A stretch of 64,000 bases of DNA from JAZOXB01 sp040096185 (GTDB lineage: Bacteria; Bacillota; Clostridia; Oscillospirales; Oscillospiraceae): the NCBI RefSeq assembly GCF_040096185.1, contig NZ_JBBMFF010000248.1:1-64000 (forward strand), written 5' to 3'. Below, piece by piece: positions 1-8,495 of this stretch. Made by a program: the position numbers and the translations under genes. The notes beneath the pieces were generated by a model. It ran no database searches. It saw only the letters and a program-made list of their open reading frames with translations, and was not told the origin of the DNA. Every line of letters begins with the position of its first letter. Position 1 is the first letter of the stretch.

Positions 1-4
1 GCAG

Positions 5-72
5 CGTGCGTCAGCACGATGCGAGTGTGCGTAGCACACGGGATTCCTGATTAAATGTTTTAATCAGGAATC
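5..72. repeat. Run of three short perfect hairpins
   Basis: Three inverted repeats sit back to back: CGTGC/GCACG at 5-18, GTGTGC/GCACAC at 25-39, and a 14-bp stem with a 3-nt loop (arms GATTCCTGATTAAA and its complement) at 42-72. No open frame is convincing here. They may be the tail of an upstream transcript cut off by the window edge, or small palindromic repeats. Function unknown. Confidence 0.5.
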
Positions 73-106
73 AGTATGAAATGCCATAACCCGTAAATAG
101 CCAAAG

Positions 107-141
107 CCCGCTGCAGGGTTCCCTGCAGCGGGTTCATTTTT
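107..141 (+). terminator. Hairpin terminator before tRNA-Leu
   Basis: A 12-bp stem (CCCGCTGCAGGG with its exact complement) has a 2-nt loop and is followed by TTCATTTTT. It probably ends a gene lying left of the window on the + strand. Confidence 0.6.
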
Positions 142-150
142 GGCAGCTAG

Positions 151-198
151 AAAAAGGCGCGCCGCTGATACCTCGGTATCCGACCGGCGTGCCTTTTT
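151..198 (-). terminator. Terminator of the tRNA-Leu transcript (bidirectional)
   Basis: An interrupted inverted repeat, AAAAAGGCGCGCCG ... CGGCGTGCCTTTTTT, has A/T runs on both outer sides. On the minus strand it lies directly after the tRNA CCA end and ends in a T run. Confidence 0.7.
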
Positions 199-285
199 TG
201 GTGCCGCTGACCGGGGTCGAACCGGTACGCTTTTTAGGGCGAGGGATTTTAAGTCCCTTGTGTCTGCCTATTCCACCACAGCGGC
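199..285 (-). tRNA. tRNA-Leu (anticodon UAA)
   Basis: The reverse strand reads GCCGCTG at the acceptor 5' side and CAGCGGCACCA at the 3' end, so the CCA is encoded. The anticodon stem GGGA/TCCC encloses a loop with anticodon TAA. The T arm has GGTTCGACCCC. A long variable arm and 87-nt length fit a class II leucine tRNA. It stands alone, with a terminator immediately downstream and the CRISPR locus on its upstream side, pointing the other way. Confidence 0.93.
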
Positions 286-440
286 ATATCTGCATTCTGA
301 AACAAAGATATTTTATCATTTTGAGCCGCTCCCGTCAAGCCCCGCGTGCCGCCGGGGGAAAATTACGCGAAACAGCGGCAGAGGCTGGTGGGACTTCGTC
401 AAACTGCCGAACAAATGTACAGAAAAACGTCATATGATTG

Positions 441-469
441 TTGAATTATGCCGAAATATGAGATATAAT
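441..469 (+). promoter_or_regulatory. Promoter of the cas operon
   Basis: TTGAAT at 441-446, a 17-bp spacer, and TATAAT at 464-469 form a good sigma-A promoter about 130 nt upstream of cas3. Nothing else is visible between the tRNA (285) and this promoter. Confidence 0.75.
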
Positions 470-538
470 GAAGGAAAGATTAGTGGGCTTTGCGGATATT
501 TGAAAAAAGAGAGAAAAATGTTGAATTTTTTGGGCAGA

Positions 539-554
539 GTCCAATTTATTGGAC
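539..554. promoter_or_regulatory. Palindrome in the cas3 leader
   Basis: GTCCAAT-TT-ATTGGAC is a perfect 7-bp dyad in the 5' leader of the cas operon, about 70 nt downstream of the -10 box and 50 nt before the cas3 start. It could be a repressor operator or a small RNA hairpin. No regulator gene is adjacent. Confidence 0.35.
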
Positions 555-603
555 AGCGGATGATGTATGATGAGAGCAGATAAGCGAAAGGCAGGTGAGG
601 GGC

Positions 604-2967
604 ATGGAATTCTATGCGCACAAGCGCGAGATGCCGGACGGAGCGATCGTCACGCAGACGGTGCGGGAGCATTTGGTAGGAACGGCGCAGCGGGCCGCGC
701 AGTGCCTGCGGCAGGTCGGCCTGGAGCATGCGGGCTATCTGGCAGGGCTGCTCCACGATTTAGGTAAATACACAGAGGCTTTCCAGCAGTATCTGGACGA
801 GGGAGACAGCACGAAGCGCGGCAGCGTGATCCACACGTTTCAGGGCTGCCGTTACCTGATGGAGCAATACCATCGCGGGGACATCCAAACCATTTCCTGT
901 GCAGAGCTGCTTGCCTTTGCAGTCGGTGCGCACCACGGATTATTCGACTGCGTGGACCAAATGCGGCGCATCGGCCTGCAATATCGCGCCGAAAAGCAGG
1001 ACATCTCCTATGAGGAAGCGGTCGCTGCCTTCCGGCAGGAAATACCGACTGAGGAGATCGAAACACTTTTTGCAGCGGCTTCGGAGGAGATCAACGAAGT
1101 CATTGGTCGCATGGACAGGACCTATGATAACGATCGCGAGTACGCTTTTGAAACAGGCCTGCTCGCAAGGCTGCTCCTGTCCGCAGTGATCGAGGGAGAC
1201 CGCTGCGACACGGCGGCCTTCCAGATCGATGCACATCCGCGAGTTTGGCCGGAGGATATGGCTCCAATCTGGAAAGATCGATTGGAATATCTGGAAGAAA
1301 AGCTGCAGGGATTCCCATGCGGCACGCCGGTGGAAAAAGCCCGGCATGCGATCTCAGATCAGTGCCGTGTGTTCGCCGAAAACAAGCCGGGGATCTATCG
1401 GCTGAATGTCCCGACGGGCGGCGGCAAGACGCTCAGCTCCCTGCGGTATGCGCTGGCGCATGCAATGTATTTCCGGAAAAGCCGGTTGATCTTCACTTCT
1501 CCGCTGCTGTCGATCCTGGAACAGAATGCAGCCGTCATCCATCAGTATGTCGGCGACGACAGCCTGATCCTGGAGCATCATTCCAACGTTGTGCAGACAG
1601 AGCCTGCGCAGGGCGAGCTGGACGAGCGGGAGCTTCTGGTGCAAAGCTGGAATGCGCCGATCATCATCACGACACTGGTCCAACTGCTGAACACACTGTT
1701 CGATGGAAGAACGACGGCGATCCGTCGCTTTCAGGCTCTCTGCAGCAGTGTGATCGTTATTGATGAGGTGCAGACCGTGCCCGTCAAGATGCTGACCCTG
1801 TTTAACCTTGCGATCCGGTTTCTGAGCGAGCAGTGCGGCGCAACGATCGTGCTGTGCTCAGCAACGCAGCCAGAGCTGAAGGACGCTGCCCACCCGCTGC
1901 CGGTACAGCCGCAGGAGATCGTGCCGTGGGATGCAGAACTCTGGGCAGCCTTCCGCCGGACGGAGCTGCACGGCTTGCCGGACCGTCGTCTGGAGGAGCT
2001 CCCGGAGCTGATCCGTGAGAAAATGGAGGAGACCGAAAGCCTGCTTGTCGTGTGCAACAAGAAAAACGAGGCGGCCTATCTGCTGGAAGAGACGCGCTCG
2101 CCGGACTATCGCAGCTTCCACCTGTCGGCCGGAATGTGTATGCAGCACCGTCGGGTGGTGCTGGTGTCCCTGCAGAAAGCGCTTGCGCAGCGCGAAAGGG
2201 TCCTTTGCGTTGCCACGCAGGTGATCGAGGCGGGTGTAGACATCTCCTTCGATGCCGTTCTGCGCCTGACGGCTGGTATGGACAGCATCGTGCAGGCGGC
2301 CGGACGGTGCAATCGCGGCGGCGCATCGAGTGCGCCGCGCCCGGTGTATGCCGTGAACTGCGCCGATGAAACGCTGGGGCATCTGCGGGATATCCAACGG
2401 GGCAAGACCGCAACGCTTGAATTGCTGGAGGCGTTCCGCACGGAACCGGAGCGCTTTGCAGGCGACCTGTTTTCCGCTGACGCGATCCGCTATTACTATC
2501 GAGCTTTGTATCGCGACATGGCGGAGGAAGCGCAGGACTATCCGGTTGACCAGCTGGGAACGACACTCTTTGACCTGATGGGGAGCAATGAAAAATATGC
2601 CGATGAGGACTGTACCGATGTCGAGGGCTTCGTCCTGTGGCAGGCACTGAAAACCGCAGGGCAGGAATTCTCCGTATTTGACGAGAACACGACGGATGTG
2701 ATCGTCCCGTATGGCAGGGGAAAGCAGCTCATCACAGAACTGTGCTCCGAACGGTGCAGAGTGGACCCGGCATATCGTGCCGCGCTGCTGAAAGAGGCAA
2801 ACGGCTTCACGGTGAGCCTGTATTCCCATCAGAAAAAACGGCTGGAACAGGAAAACGCGCTGTTTCCCGCCTGCGGCGGCTGTGTCTGGGTTCTGGCGGA
2901 CGGCTTTTATGATGATACGGTCGGACTCATTCGCGACCAGAAAAAACAGGGATTTATGGAGGTGTAA
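604..2967 (+). CDS. cas3: CRISPR-associated nuclease-helicase Cas3 (type I-C)
   Basis: Cas3 is the effector that Cascade recruits to nick, unwind and degrade target DNA. The protein is about 787 aa. The N-terminal HD nuclease domain shows the HDLGK motif near residues 51-55. The SF2 helicase part shows Walker A VPTGGGKT near 269-276, a DEVQ box near 387-390, and motif VI QAAGRCNRGG near 564. HD and helicase are fused in one chain, as is usual in type I-C. I chose ATG 604 because AGGTGAGG precedes it. A GTG at 595 is in frame but would put the Shine-Dalgarno inside the gene. It is the first gene of the operon and ends 5 nt before cas5c. All key motifs look intact, so it should be active. Confidence 0.95.
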   Translation: MEFYAHKREMPDGAIVTQTVREHLVGTAQRAAQCLRQVGLEHAGYLAGLLHDLGKYTEAFQQYLDEGDSTKRGSVIHTFQGCRYLMEQYHRGDIQTISCAELLAFAVGAHHGLFDCVDQMRRIGLQYRAEKQDISYEEAVAAFRQEIPTEEIETLFAAASEEINEVIGRMDRTYDNDREYAFETGLLARLLLSAVIEGDRCDTAAFQIDAHPRVWPEDMAPIWKDRLEYLEEKLQGFPCGTPVEKARHAISDQCRVFAENKPGIYRLNVPTGGGKTLSSLRYALAHAMYFRKSRLIFTSPLLSILEQNAAVIHQYVGDDSLILEHHSNVVQTEPAQGELDERELLVQSWNAPIIITTLVQLLNTLFDGRTTAIRRFQALCSSVIVIDEVQTVPVKMLTLFNLAIRFLSEQCGATIVLCSATQPELKDAAHPLPVQPQEIVPWDAELWAAFRRTELHGLPDRRLEELPELIREKMEETESLLVVCNKKNEAAYLLEETRSPDYRSFHLSAGMCMQHRRVVLVSLQKALAQRERVLCVATQVIEAGVDISFDAVLRLTAGMDSIVQAAGRCNRGGASSAPRPVYAVNCADETLGHLRDIQRGKTATLELLEAFRTEPERFAGDLFSADAIRYYYRALYRDMAEEAQDYPVDQLGTTLFDLMGSNEKYADEDCTDVEGFVLWQALKTAGQEFSVFDENTTDVIVPYGRGKQLITELCSERCRVDPAYRAALLKEANGFTVSLYSHQKKRLEQENALFPACGGCVWVLADGFYDDTVGLIRDQKKQGFMEV

Positions 2968-2972
2968 GCAGC

Positions 2973-3707
2973 TTGAAAAACACAAGGTACGACAACATCG
3001 TGGAGTTTCAGGTAACGGGGGACTATGCCCTGTTCTCGGACCCCATCCTGCGTGTCGGCGGAGAAAAGTGCAGCTATCAGGTGCCGACCTATGAGGCGCT
3101 CAAGGGCATCCTGCAGTCTGTCTATTGGAAGCCGACGATCATCTGGGTCATCGATGCCGTGCGCGTGATGCATCCTATCCAGATGGAGACAAAGGGAATC
3201 CGCCCGATCAAGTATTCGGGAGGAAATGATCTCAGCTACTATACTTATCTGAAAGACTGCTGCTATCAGGTCCGCGCCCATTTTGAATGGAACGAGAACC
3301 GGCCGGAGCTGGCGGCGGACCGCAATGAGAACAAGCACCATGAGATCGCAAAGAAGATGATCCGCAAAGGAGGACGCCGGGACATCTTCTTGGGAACGCG
3401 GGAATGTCAGGGCTATGTGGAGCCGTGCGTCTTCGGCGAGGGGACGGGCGCTTATGATGAAACGCCGGAGCTTGCCTTTGGCCTGATGTACCATGGCATC
3501 ACTTATGCCGATGAGGCCTATTCCGAGGAGACCAGCGGGAAAATGACCGTCCGCTTCTGGAATCCGGTGATGAAGCGCGGCGTGATCACGTTCCTGCCGC
3601 CGGAGCAGTGCCCGCAGTATAAAACGATCGGTCCAATGAATATCAAGCCCTTCGGGGAGAAACTGAACAATTTCTCCGGCCTGCAGGAATTTGAGGAGGG
3701 AACATAA
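2973..3707 (+). CDS. cas5c: Cascade subunit and crRNA endonuclease Cas5c
   Basis: In type I-C systems Cas5c (Cas5d) replaces Cas6: it cuts the pre-crRNA at the base of the repeat hairpin and stays bound to the 5' handle. The 244-aa protein opens with the Cas5 pattern, a short beta strand (EFQVTGDYALFSDP) followed by PTYEALKGILQSVYWKP. The start is a TTG at 2973, placed 10 nt after GGAGGTG, and no ATG fits as well. The gene follows cas3 by 5 nt, and its TAA overlaps the next ATG (TAATG), so translation is probably coupled to cas8c. No separate cas6 is present, as expected for I-C. Confidence 0.93.
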   Translation: MKNTRYDNIVEFQVTGDYALFSDPILRVGGEKCSYQVPTYEALKGILQSVYWKPTIIWVIDAVRVMHPIQMETKGIRPIKYSGGNDLSYYTYLKDCCYQVRAHFEWNENRPELAADRNENKHHEIAKKMIRKGGRRDIFLGTRECQGYVEPCVFGEGTGAYDETPELAFGLMYHGITYADEAYSEETSGKMTVRFWNPVMKRGVITFLPPEQCPQYKTIGPMNIKPFGEKLNNFSGLQEFEEGT

Positions 3708-5497
3708 TGGGACTGCTGCAGCGAGCTATCGAGACGTATGATGCCAATACTGCCCTGATCGGCGTGTACCGGGACGGGCATGAGCCGCTTGCGCCGATCG
3801 GCCACATTCTGACAAGCGCAAACATTGAGATCACATTGAATGCACAGGGAGAGTTCCTTTCTGCGCGAAAGGTTAATAATAAGGAGGAACCCAAAATTCT
3901 GATCCCGGTGACGGAGGAATCCAGCGGCCGCACCAGTGGACTTGCGGCGCATCCCCTCTGTGATCAGCTGAAGTATGTTGCCAACACGAACAAAGAGGCA
4001 CACGAGCTTTATCTTACTGCACTGCGAAAATGGGAAAGATCTGCATATGCGCATCCGTTTCTCACCGCGATTTCCACGTATGTTAGGAACGGCTCGGTTC
4101 TTAAGGACCTTACGAAATGCGGTGTCCTTGCTTTGGAAAAAGGCGGAGGCTATGATGAAAAACAGATGATCTGCTGGCGCGTATTGGGCATTCCCACAGA
4201 GGAACCTGCCTGCTGGAAGAACCGGAATCTCTTCTCTGCGTTCGAATCCTATTATTGCAGCCAGCTGGCAACGCGGGATATGGCTTTGTGTATGCTGGAA
4301 GGAAAAACAGAACCCATAGCTTTGCAGCATCCCAAGGGCATCATCCCGGTGAATGGGAATGCAAAGCTGATCTCGGCCAATGATTCAAGTGGCTTTACCT
4401 ATCGGGGACGCTTTTTGGATGATGGCCAGGCAGCTACGGTCGGCTATATCGCTTCGCAGAAAGCGCACAATGCGCTGCGCTGGCTGGCGTCCGAACAGGG
4501 GGTTCGGGAGTTTTCCGGAAAACGGATATTCCTCTGCTGGAACCCTGCCGGAAAAACGCTCCCAAGACCGATGCGGCGGATGCGGGACGCAGATGCTGCG
4601 CCGCTCCGGAAGCCGAGCGATTATCAAGAACAGTTAAAAAGTACGCTGCTGAGCTTCCGAAAGGATCACCAGCTGCAGGACACGGACTGCGCCGTTCTGG
4701 TAAGCTTTGATGCTGCGACGACCGGCCGCCTTGCGGTAACCTATTACAACGAGATCACGCTCAAGACCTTTCTGGAGCGGATACACGATTGGGATGCGCA
4801 TTGCTGCTGGTTAGCAGGGAATTACGGAATACAGGCTCCTAATTTGCTTCAACTCGTGGATTGTGCTTTTGGTACCCAGCGAAATAACTTTTTGGAAACA
4901 GACGATCGCATCCAGCGTCAGCACCTGCAGCGACTGCTGAACTGCAAAATGAACGGTGGGATCTTCCCACTGGATATTCTGAAAGCATTGACGCAGCGGG
5001 CGTCTTCCCCGCTGGCCTATGATGTTTTGAACTGGAGAAAAATCGTGCATGCAGCCTGTGCTGTTCTCCAGAAATATCGGTATGACACAAAACAGGGAGG
5101 TAATGAAATGGCTTGGGAACTGGACACAAATAACCGCAGCTTCCAATATGGCAGGCTGCTGGCTGTGATGGAACGTGCGGAGATGGACTACTACACAAAG
5201 ACAAACGAAAACAGGCAGACAAATGCCATCAAATTTATGAGTGAGTTCCGAAGACGGCCGTTCACCGTGTTTGAGCGGGTCAACCGTCAGCTGGAGCGCG
5301 CGTATCTCGATCGCATCGATGCATGGCAGGTCAGACGCTATAAACAGCTTGTGGGGGAAATTATCAACATTCTGCGTGGATTCCCGGAGAACGAGCTGAA
5401 CCGGCAGCTGGAGGATCTGTATCTCATGGGCTATGAGCTGCAGCGAAATGCCTTTTTCACCAAAAACGACACAACAAATCATACAGAGGAGGAATAA
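3707..5497 (+). CDS. cas8c: Cascade large subunit Cas8c (Csd1)
   Basis: Cas8c is the large subunit of the type I-C Cascade. It recognises the PAM and helps open the target duplex. The 596-aa length and the opening (LLQRAIETYDAN ... LAPIGHILTSANIEI) match the Csd1 family. The region from residue 468 to the end is helical and corresponds to the small subunit, which can also be made separately from an internal start (see the entry at 5108). The start overlaps the cas5c stop by one base, and cas7c begins 3 nt after the stop, so expression should be tightly coupled. Confidence 0.94.
   Translation: MGLLQRAIETYDANTALIGVYRDGHEPLAPIGHILTSANIEITLNAQGEFLSARKVNNKEEPKILIPVTEESSGRTSGLAAHPLCDQLKYVANTNKEAHELYLTALRKWERSAYAHPFLTAISTYVRNGSVLKDLTKCGVLALEKGGGYDEKQMICWRVLGIPTEEPACWKNRNLFSAFESYYCSQLATRDMALCMLEGKTEPIALQHPKGIIPVNGNAKLISANDSSGFTYRGRFLDDGQAATVGYIASQKAHNALRWLASEQGVREFSGKRIFLCWNPAGKTLPRPMRRMRDADAAPLRKPSDYQEQLKSTLLSFRKDHQLQDTDCAVLVSFDAATTGRLAVTYYNEITLKTFLERIHDWDAHCCWLAGNYGIQAPNLLQLVDCAFGTQRNNFLETDDRIQRQHLQRLLNCKMNGGIFPLDILKALTQRASSPLAYDVLNWRKIVHAACAVLQKYRYDTKQGGNEMAWELDTNNRSFQYGRLLAVMERAEMDYYTKTNENRQTNAIKFMSEFRRRPFTVFERVNRQLERAYLDRIDAWQVRRYKQLVGEIINILRGFPENELNRQLEDLYLMGYELQRNAFFTKNDTTNHTEEE
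5108..5497 (+). CDS. cas11c: Cas11c small subunit from an internal start in cas8c
   Basis: Type I-C Cascade needs a small subunit, Cas11c, known in studied systems to be translated from within cas8c. Here a strong Shine-Dalgarno (GGGAGG at 5095-5100) sits 7 nt upstream of an in-frame ATG at 5108, which is codon 468 of cas8c. The product would be 129 aa, beginning MAWELDTNNRS, rich in charged helices and ending in a Thr/Glu tail. A consensus ribosome site in the middle of a gene at exactly the expected place is the main evidence. The size also fits Cas11. Translation itself cannot be proven from sequence. Confidence 0.82.
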   Translation: MAWELDTNNRSFQYGRLLAVMERAEMDYYTKTNENRQTNAIKFMSEFRRRPFTVFERVNRQLERAYLDRIDAWQVRRYKQLVGEIINILRGFPENELNRQLEDLYLMGYELQRNAFFTKNDTTNHTEEE

Positions 5498-5500
5498 AAC

Positions 5501-6346
5501 ATGGCAGCACTGAAGAATAAGATCGATTTTGTGGCACTGATCTCGGTAACGAACGCAAACGGAAACGGAGACCCACTGAACGGCAACCGTCCCCGGACGG
5601 ATTATAACGGCATGGGTGAGATCTCGGACGTGTGCATTAAGCGGAAGCTCCGGAACCGGATGCAGGACATGGGCAATGCGATTTTCGTACAGTCTGAGGA
5701 CCGCTGCGACGACGGCTTCAAAAGCCTGAGTGATCGCGCGACGGCTGCGACCAAGGGGATCAAGGAGAAAGAGACCTATGCACAGACTGCGTGCGAAAAG
5801 TGGATGGATGTACGGAGCTTCGGACAGGTTTTCGCATTCAAGAGCAATGACAAGAGCGGTGTCTCCGTCGGCGTCCGCGGACCTGTTTCGATTCATCAGG
5901 CAGTCAGCATCTCTCCGGTCGAGATCGAAGAGATGCAGATCACCAAGAGCGTCAACGGCGAAACGGGCGAGAAGCGCTCGTCGGATACCATGGGTACGAA
6001 GCATTTTGTCAGATTTGGATTCTATGAGATCAAGGGCGCGATCAACGTGCAGTTGGCGGAAAAGACCGGCTTCTCGCAGGAGGATGCAGCTGTTGTGAAG
6101 GAATGCCTCCGCACGCTCTTCGCGAACGATGCCTCCGCCGCGCGGCCGGAGGGCTCCATGGAGGTCGTAAAGCTCTTCTGGTGGGAACATAACTGCAAGG
6201 AGGGACAGTATTCGTCCGCAAAGGTGCATCGAAGCGTCCATGTCACGCCCAAGAATCCGGAAGGGATCCCGACATGTGTGGACGACTATGAGATCACGCT
6301 CGATGAGCTGCCCGGCCTTGTTCCGGAGATCATAGATGGCGTATAA
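5501..6346 (+). CDS. cas7c: Cascade backbone subunit Cas7c (Csd2)
   Basis: Cas7c forms the helical filament that holds the crRNA spacer. The 281-aa protein starts with the RAMP-like strand IDFVALISVTNANGNGDPLNGN, followed by RPRTDYNGMGEISDVCIKRKLRN, the Csd2 family signature. It also has the GVRGPVSIHQAVSISPVEI segment typical of the family. GAGGAGG lies 9 nt before the ATG. The end overlaps cas4 by 11 nt. Several copies are needed per complex, and its own strong ribosome site fits that demand. Confidence 0.95.
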   Translation: MAALKNKIDFVALISVTNANGNGDPLNGNRPRTDYNGMGEISDVCIKRKLRNRMQDMGNAIFVQSEDRCDDGFKSLSDRATAATKGIKEKETYAQTACEKWMDVRSFGQVFAFKSNDKSGVSVGVRGPVSIHQAVSISPVEIEEMQITKSVNGETGEKRSSDTMGTKHFVRFGFYEIKGAINVQLAEKTGFSQEDAAVVKECLRTLFANDASAARPEGSMEVVKLFWWEHNCKEGQYSSAKVHRSVHVTPKNPEGIPTCVDDYEITLDELPGLVPEIIDGV

Positions 6347-6998
6347 CGAGGACGAGTATCTCCAGCTTTCCGGGATCCAGCATTTCCGGTTCTGCCGCAG
6401 ACAGTGGGCTTTGATCCATATCGAAAATCTGTGGGCGGAGAATGTCAGGACCGTGGACGGGGAGCTTATGCACGAACGGGCGCACGACTCCGGCCTGCGG
6501 GAAAAGCGCGCCGGCGTGATCGTGACGCGCGATCTGGCGATCTCGTCTCCGACGCTGGGCGCCTCCGGGGCATGCGATGTCGTGGAGTTCCGAAAGTCGG
6601 CTGACGGGATCCCGCTTCCGGGTGAGGAGGGCCGCTTCCGGCCCTATCCGGTCGAGTACAAGCACGGCTCGCCGCGGGAAGACCTGGCCAATGAGCTGCA
6701 GCTCTGCGGGCAGGCGATGTGTCTGGAAGAAATGCTTTGCTGCGATATCCAAAAGGGCGCGCTGTATTTCGGCGAAATGCGGCACCGGATCGAGGTAGAG
6801 TTCACGCCGGAGCTGCGCCGGGAGGTGGTGGATACCATGAAGGAAATGCACAGCCTCTACCGGCGCGGCCATACGCCGAAGGTGAAGCCGACGAAGTCCT
6901 GCAATGCCTGTTCCCTGAAAGACCTGTGCCTGCCGAGAATGTCGCGCTGCGGTTCCGTGAAAAGCTACCTGCAGAGGCATATGGAGGAAGTGCCATGA
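6336..6998 (+). CDS. cas4: CRISPR adaptation exonuclease Cas4
   Basis: Cas4 trims prespacers and helps set PAM choice and orientation together with Cas1-Cas2. The 220-aa protein carries the RecB-like nuclease residues: His46, Asp81 (GACDVVEF), Glu107 and Lys109 (PVEYKHG), then the QL motif ELQLCGQAM. The Fe-S cluster ligands are Cys20 plus Cys189, Cys192 and Cys198 (CNAC...C). All catalytic and cluster residues are present. It overlaps cas7c by 11 nt and cas1 by 4 nt (ATGA). Confidence 0.95.
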   Translation: MAYNEDEYLQLSGIQHFRFCRRQWALIHIENLWAENVRTVDGELMHERAHDSGLREKRAGVIVTRDLAISSPTLGASGACDVVEFRKSADGIPLPGEEGRFRPYPVEYKHGSPREDLANELQLCGQAMCLEEMLCCDIQKGALYFGEMRHRIEVEFTPELRREVVDTMKEMHSLYRRGHTPKVKPTKSCNACSLKDLCLPRMSRCGSVKSYLQRHMEEVP

Positions 6999-8026
6999 GA
7001 CGATTGCTCAACACTCTGTTTGTCACCTCGGAGGATGCCTATCTGACACTCGACGGCGAAAATATCGTTGTCCGCCGGGAAAAGGAGGAGGCAGGGCGGT
7101 TTCCTCTGCACAATCTGGAAGAGATCGTCAGCTTCTCCTATGCCGGGGCTTCGCCCGCTCTGATGGGGGCCTGTACCAAACGCAATATCGGCCTGAGCTT
7201 CTGCACGCCGAGCGGCAGATTTCTGGCGCGGACGGCGGGCGTGGAAACCGGGAATGTGCTGCTGCGCAGAGAGCAGTACCGGATAGCGGATGATCCGGCC
7301 GCCAGCTGCCAGATCGCAAAGCTCATGATCTGGGGTAAGCTGTATAACGGCCGGTGGAGCATTGAGCGGACCAAGCGCGACCATAAGCTGCGCATCGATG
7401 CGGAGCGGTTCGAAAATGCCTCTGCAGCGATCCGCGATATCCTGCCGCAGGTCATGGAGGCGGGTTCACTCGATTCTCTGCGTGGTCTGGAGGGCGCGGC
7501 TGCGTCGGTTTACTTTGAGGTATTCGACGATATGATCCTGCGCAGCAAGGAGACGTTCTATTATCGCGGCCGAAACCGGCGGCCGCCGCTGGACAATGTC
7601 AATGCAATGCTCTCCTTTTCCTACAGTCTGCTGGCCGGAAGCTGCGCTTCCGCGCTGGAGAGCGTCGGTCTGGATGCCTATGTCGGCTTTCTGCACCGGG
7701 ATCGTCCCGGCAGAACATCGCTTGCGCTGGACCTTATGGAGGAGCTGCGGCCGTGCATGGCGGACCGGTTCGTGCTGACGCTCATCAACAATCAGGTCAT
7801 GCGGGCGGAGGATTTTGAAACGGCAGAGAACGGCGCAGTGCTTATGACGGATATGGGCCGCCGAAAAATCCTGAAAAGCTGGCAGGAGCGCAAGCAGGAG
7901 ACGATAACGCATCCCTATCTGGGAGAAAAGCTCCCGTGGGGACTGGTTCCCTACATGCAGGCCCTGCTGCTGGCGCGGTATCTGCGCCGCGATCTGGATG
8001 CCTATCCGCCGTTTCTCTGGAAGTGA
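6995..8026 (+). CDS. cas1: CRISPR integrase Cas1
   Basis: Cas1 is the integrase of spacer acquisition. The protein is 343 aa, the usual length for type I-C. The metal-binding residues appear intact: Glu166 in the GLEGAAASVYF motif, His234 in FLHRDRPGR, and Asp246/Glu249 in LALDLMEELRP. The start ATG 6995 overlaps the cas4 stop as ATGA and gives the normal Cas1 N-terminus (RRLLNTLFVTSEDAYL). A longer reading upstream would only be cas4 sequence in another frame. cas2 follows after 4 nt. Confidence 0.96.
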   Translation: MRRLLNTLFVTSEDAYLTLDGENIVVRREKEEAGRFPLHNLEEIVSFSYAGASPALMGACTKRNIGLSFCTPSGRFLARTAGVETGNVLLRREQYRIADDPAASCQIAKLMIWGKLYNGRWSIERTKRDHKLRIDAERFENASAAIRDILPQVMEAGSLDSLRGLEGAAASVYFEVFDDMILRSKETFYYRGRNRRPPLDNVNAMLSFSYSLLAGSCASALESVGLDAYVGFLHRDRPGRTSLALDLMEELRPCMADRFVLTLINNQVMRAEDFETAENGAVLMTDMGRRKILKSWQERKQETITHPYLGEKLPWGLVPYMQALLLARYLRRDLDAYPPFLWK

Positions 8027-8030
8027 GCCT

Positions 8031-8321
8031 ATGCTGGTTCTGATCTCTTATGATGTGAACACACAGGATGCGGCAGGAAGGAGGCGGCTCCGCCTGATTG
8101 CAAAGCAATGCGTGAACTATGGGCAGCGCGTCCAGAATTCCGTGTTCGAGTGCATATTGGATGCTGCGCAGTGCAGGCAGCTTCAGCATAAGCTCTGTTC
8201 CCTGATGGACAAGGAGAAGGACAGCCTGCGGTTTTATTATCTGGGCAATCGCTATGAAGCCAAGGTGGAACACTTCGGCATCAATGCCGGCTATCAGCCG
8301 GAGGGGGTCCTGATGGTATAA
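8031..8321 (+). CDS. cas2: CRISPR adaptation protein Cas2
   Basis: Cas2 is the dimeric scaffold of the Cas1-Cas2 integrase. It is 96 aa and begins MLVLISYDVNT, with the conserved Asp8 after the first strand. The ferredoxin-like fold pattern continues (RRRLRLIAKQCVNYGQRVQNSVFEC). The ATG at 8031 gives the canonical N-terminus. An upstream ATG at 7998 lies inside cas1 and is rejected. It is the last cas gene, and the leader begins right after it. Confidence 0.96.
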   Translation: MLVLISYDVNTQDAAGRRRLRLIAKQCVNYGQRVQNSVFECILDAAQCRQLQHKLCSLMDKEKDSLRFYYLGNRYEAKVEHFGINAGYQPEGVLMV

Positions 8322-8495
8322 GCGTGCGAACGGGGAGCGAGCAGCGATTCTTCGGAAGGTTCGCACCGAAATTTGTGCACGTTTGGCAGAAAAAATGGCC
8401 GCATCAAAGCCAGAAAACCGCTCAATACGGCCAGGGTAAATGCACTTTTTGTGCAATATGCGATGTTTTGCACAGTTTTTTTGTGCAAGATCGCT
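8322..8495 (+). promoter_or_regulatory. CRISPR leader with paired GTGCA hairpins
   Basis: The 174-nt sequence between cas2 and the first repeat is the expected leader. Its repeat-proximal end has two adjacent dyads built from the same motif: TGCAC-TTTTT-GTGCA at 8441-8455, and TTGCACA-(7 nt)-TGTGCAA at 8468-8488, ending 7 nt before repeat 1. The motif TTTTTGTGCAA therefore occurs twice in direct orientation, 32 bp apart. These may position the integrase or a host factor. No clear sigma-A promoter was found. Confidence 0.6.
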
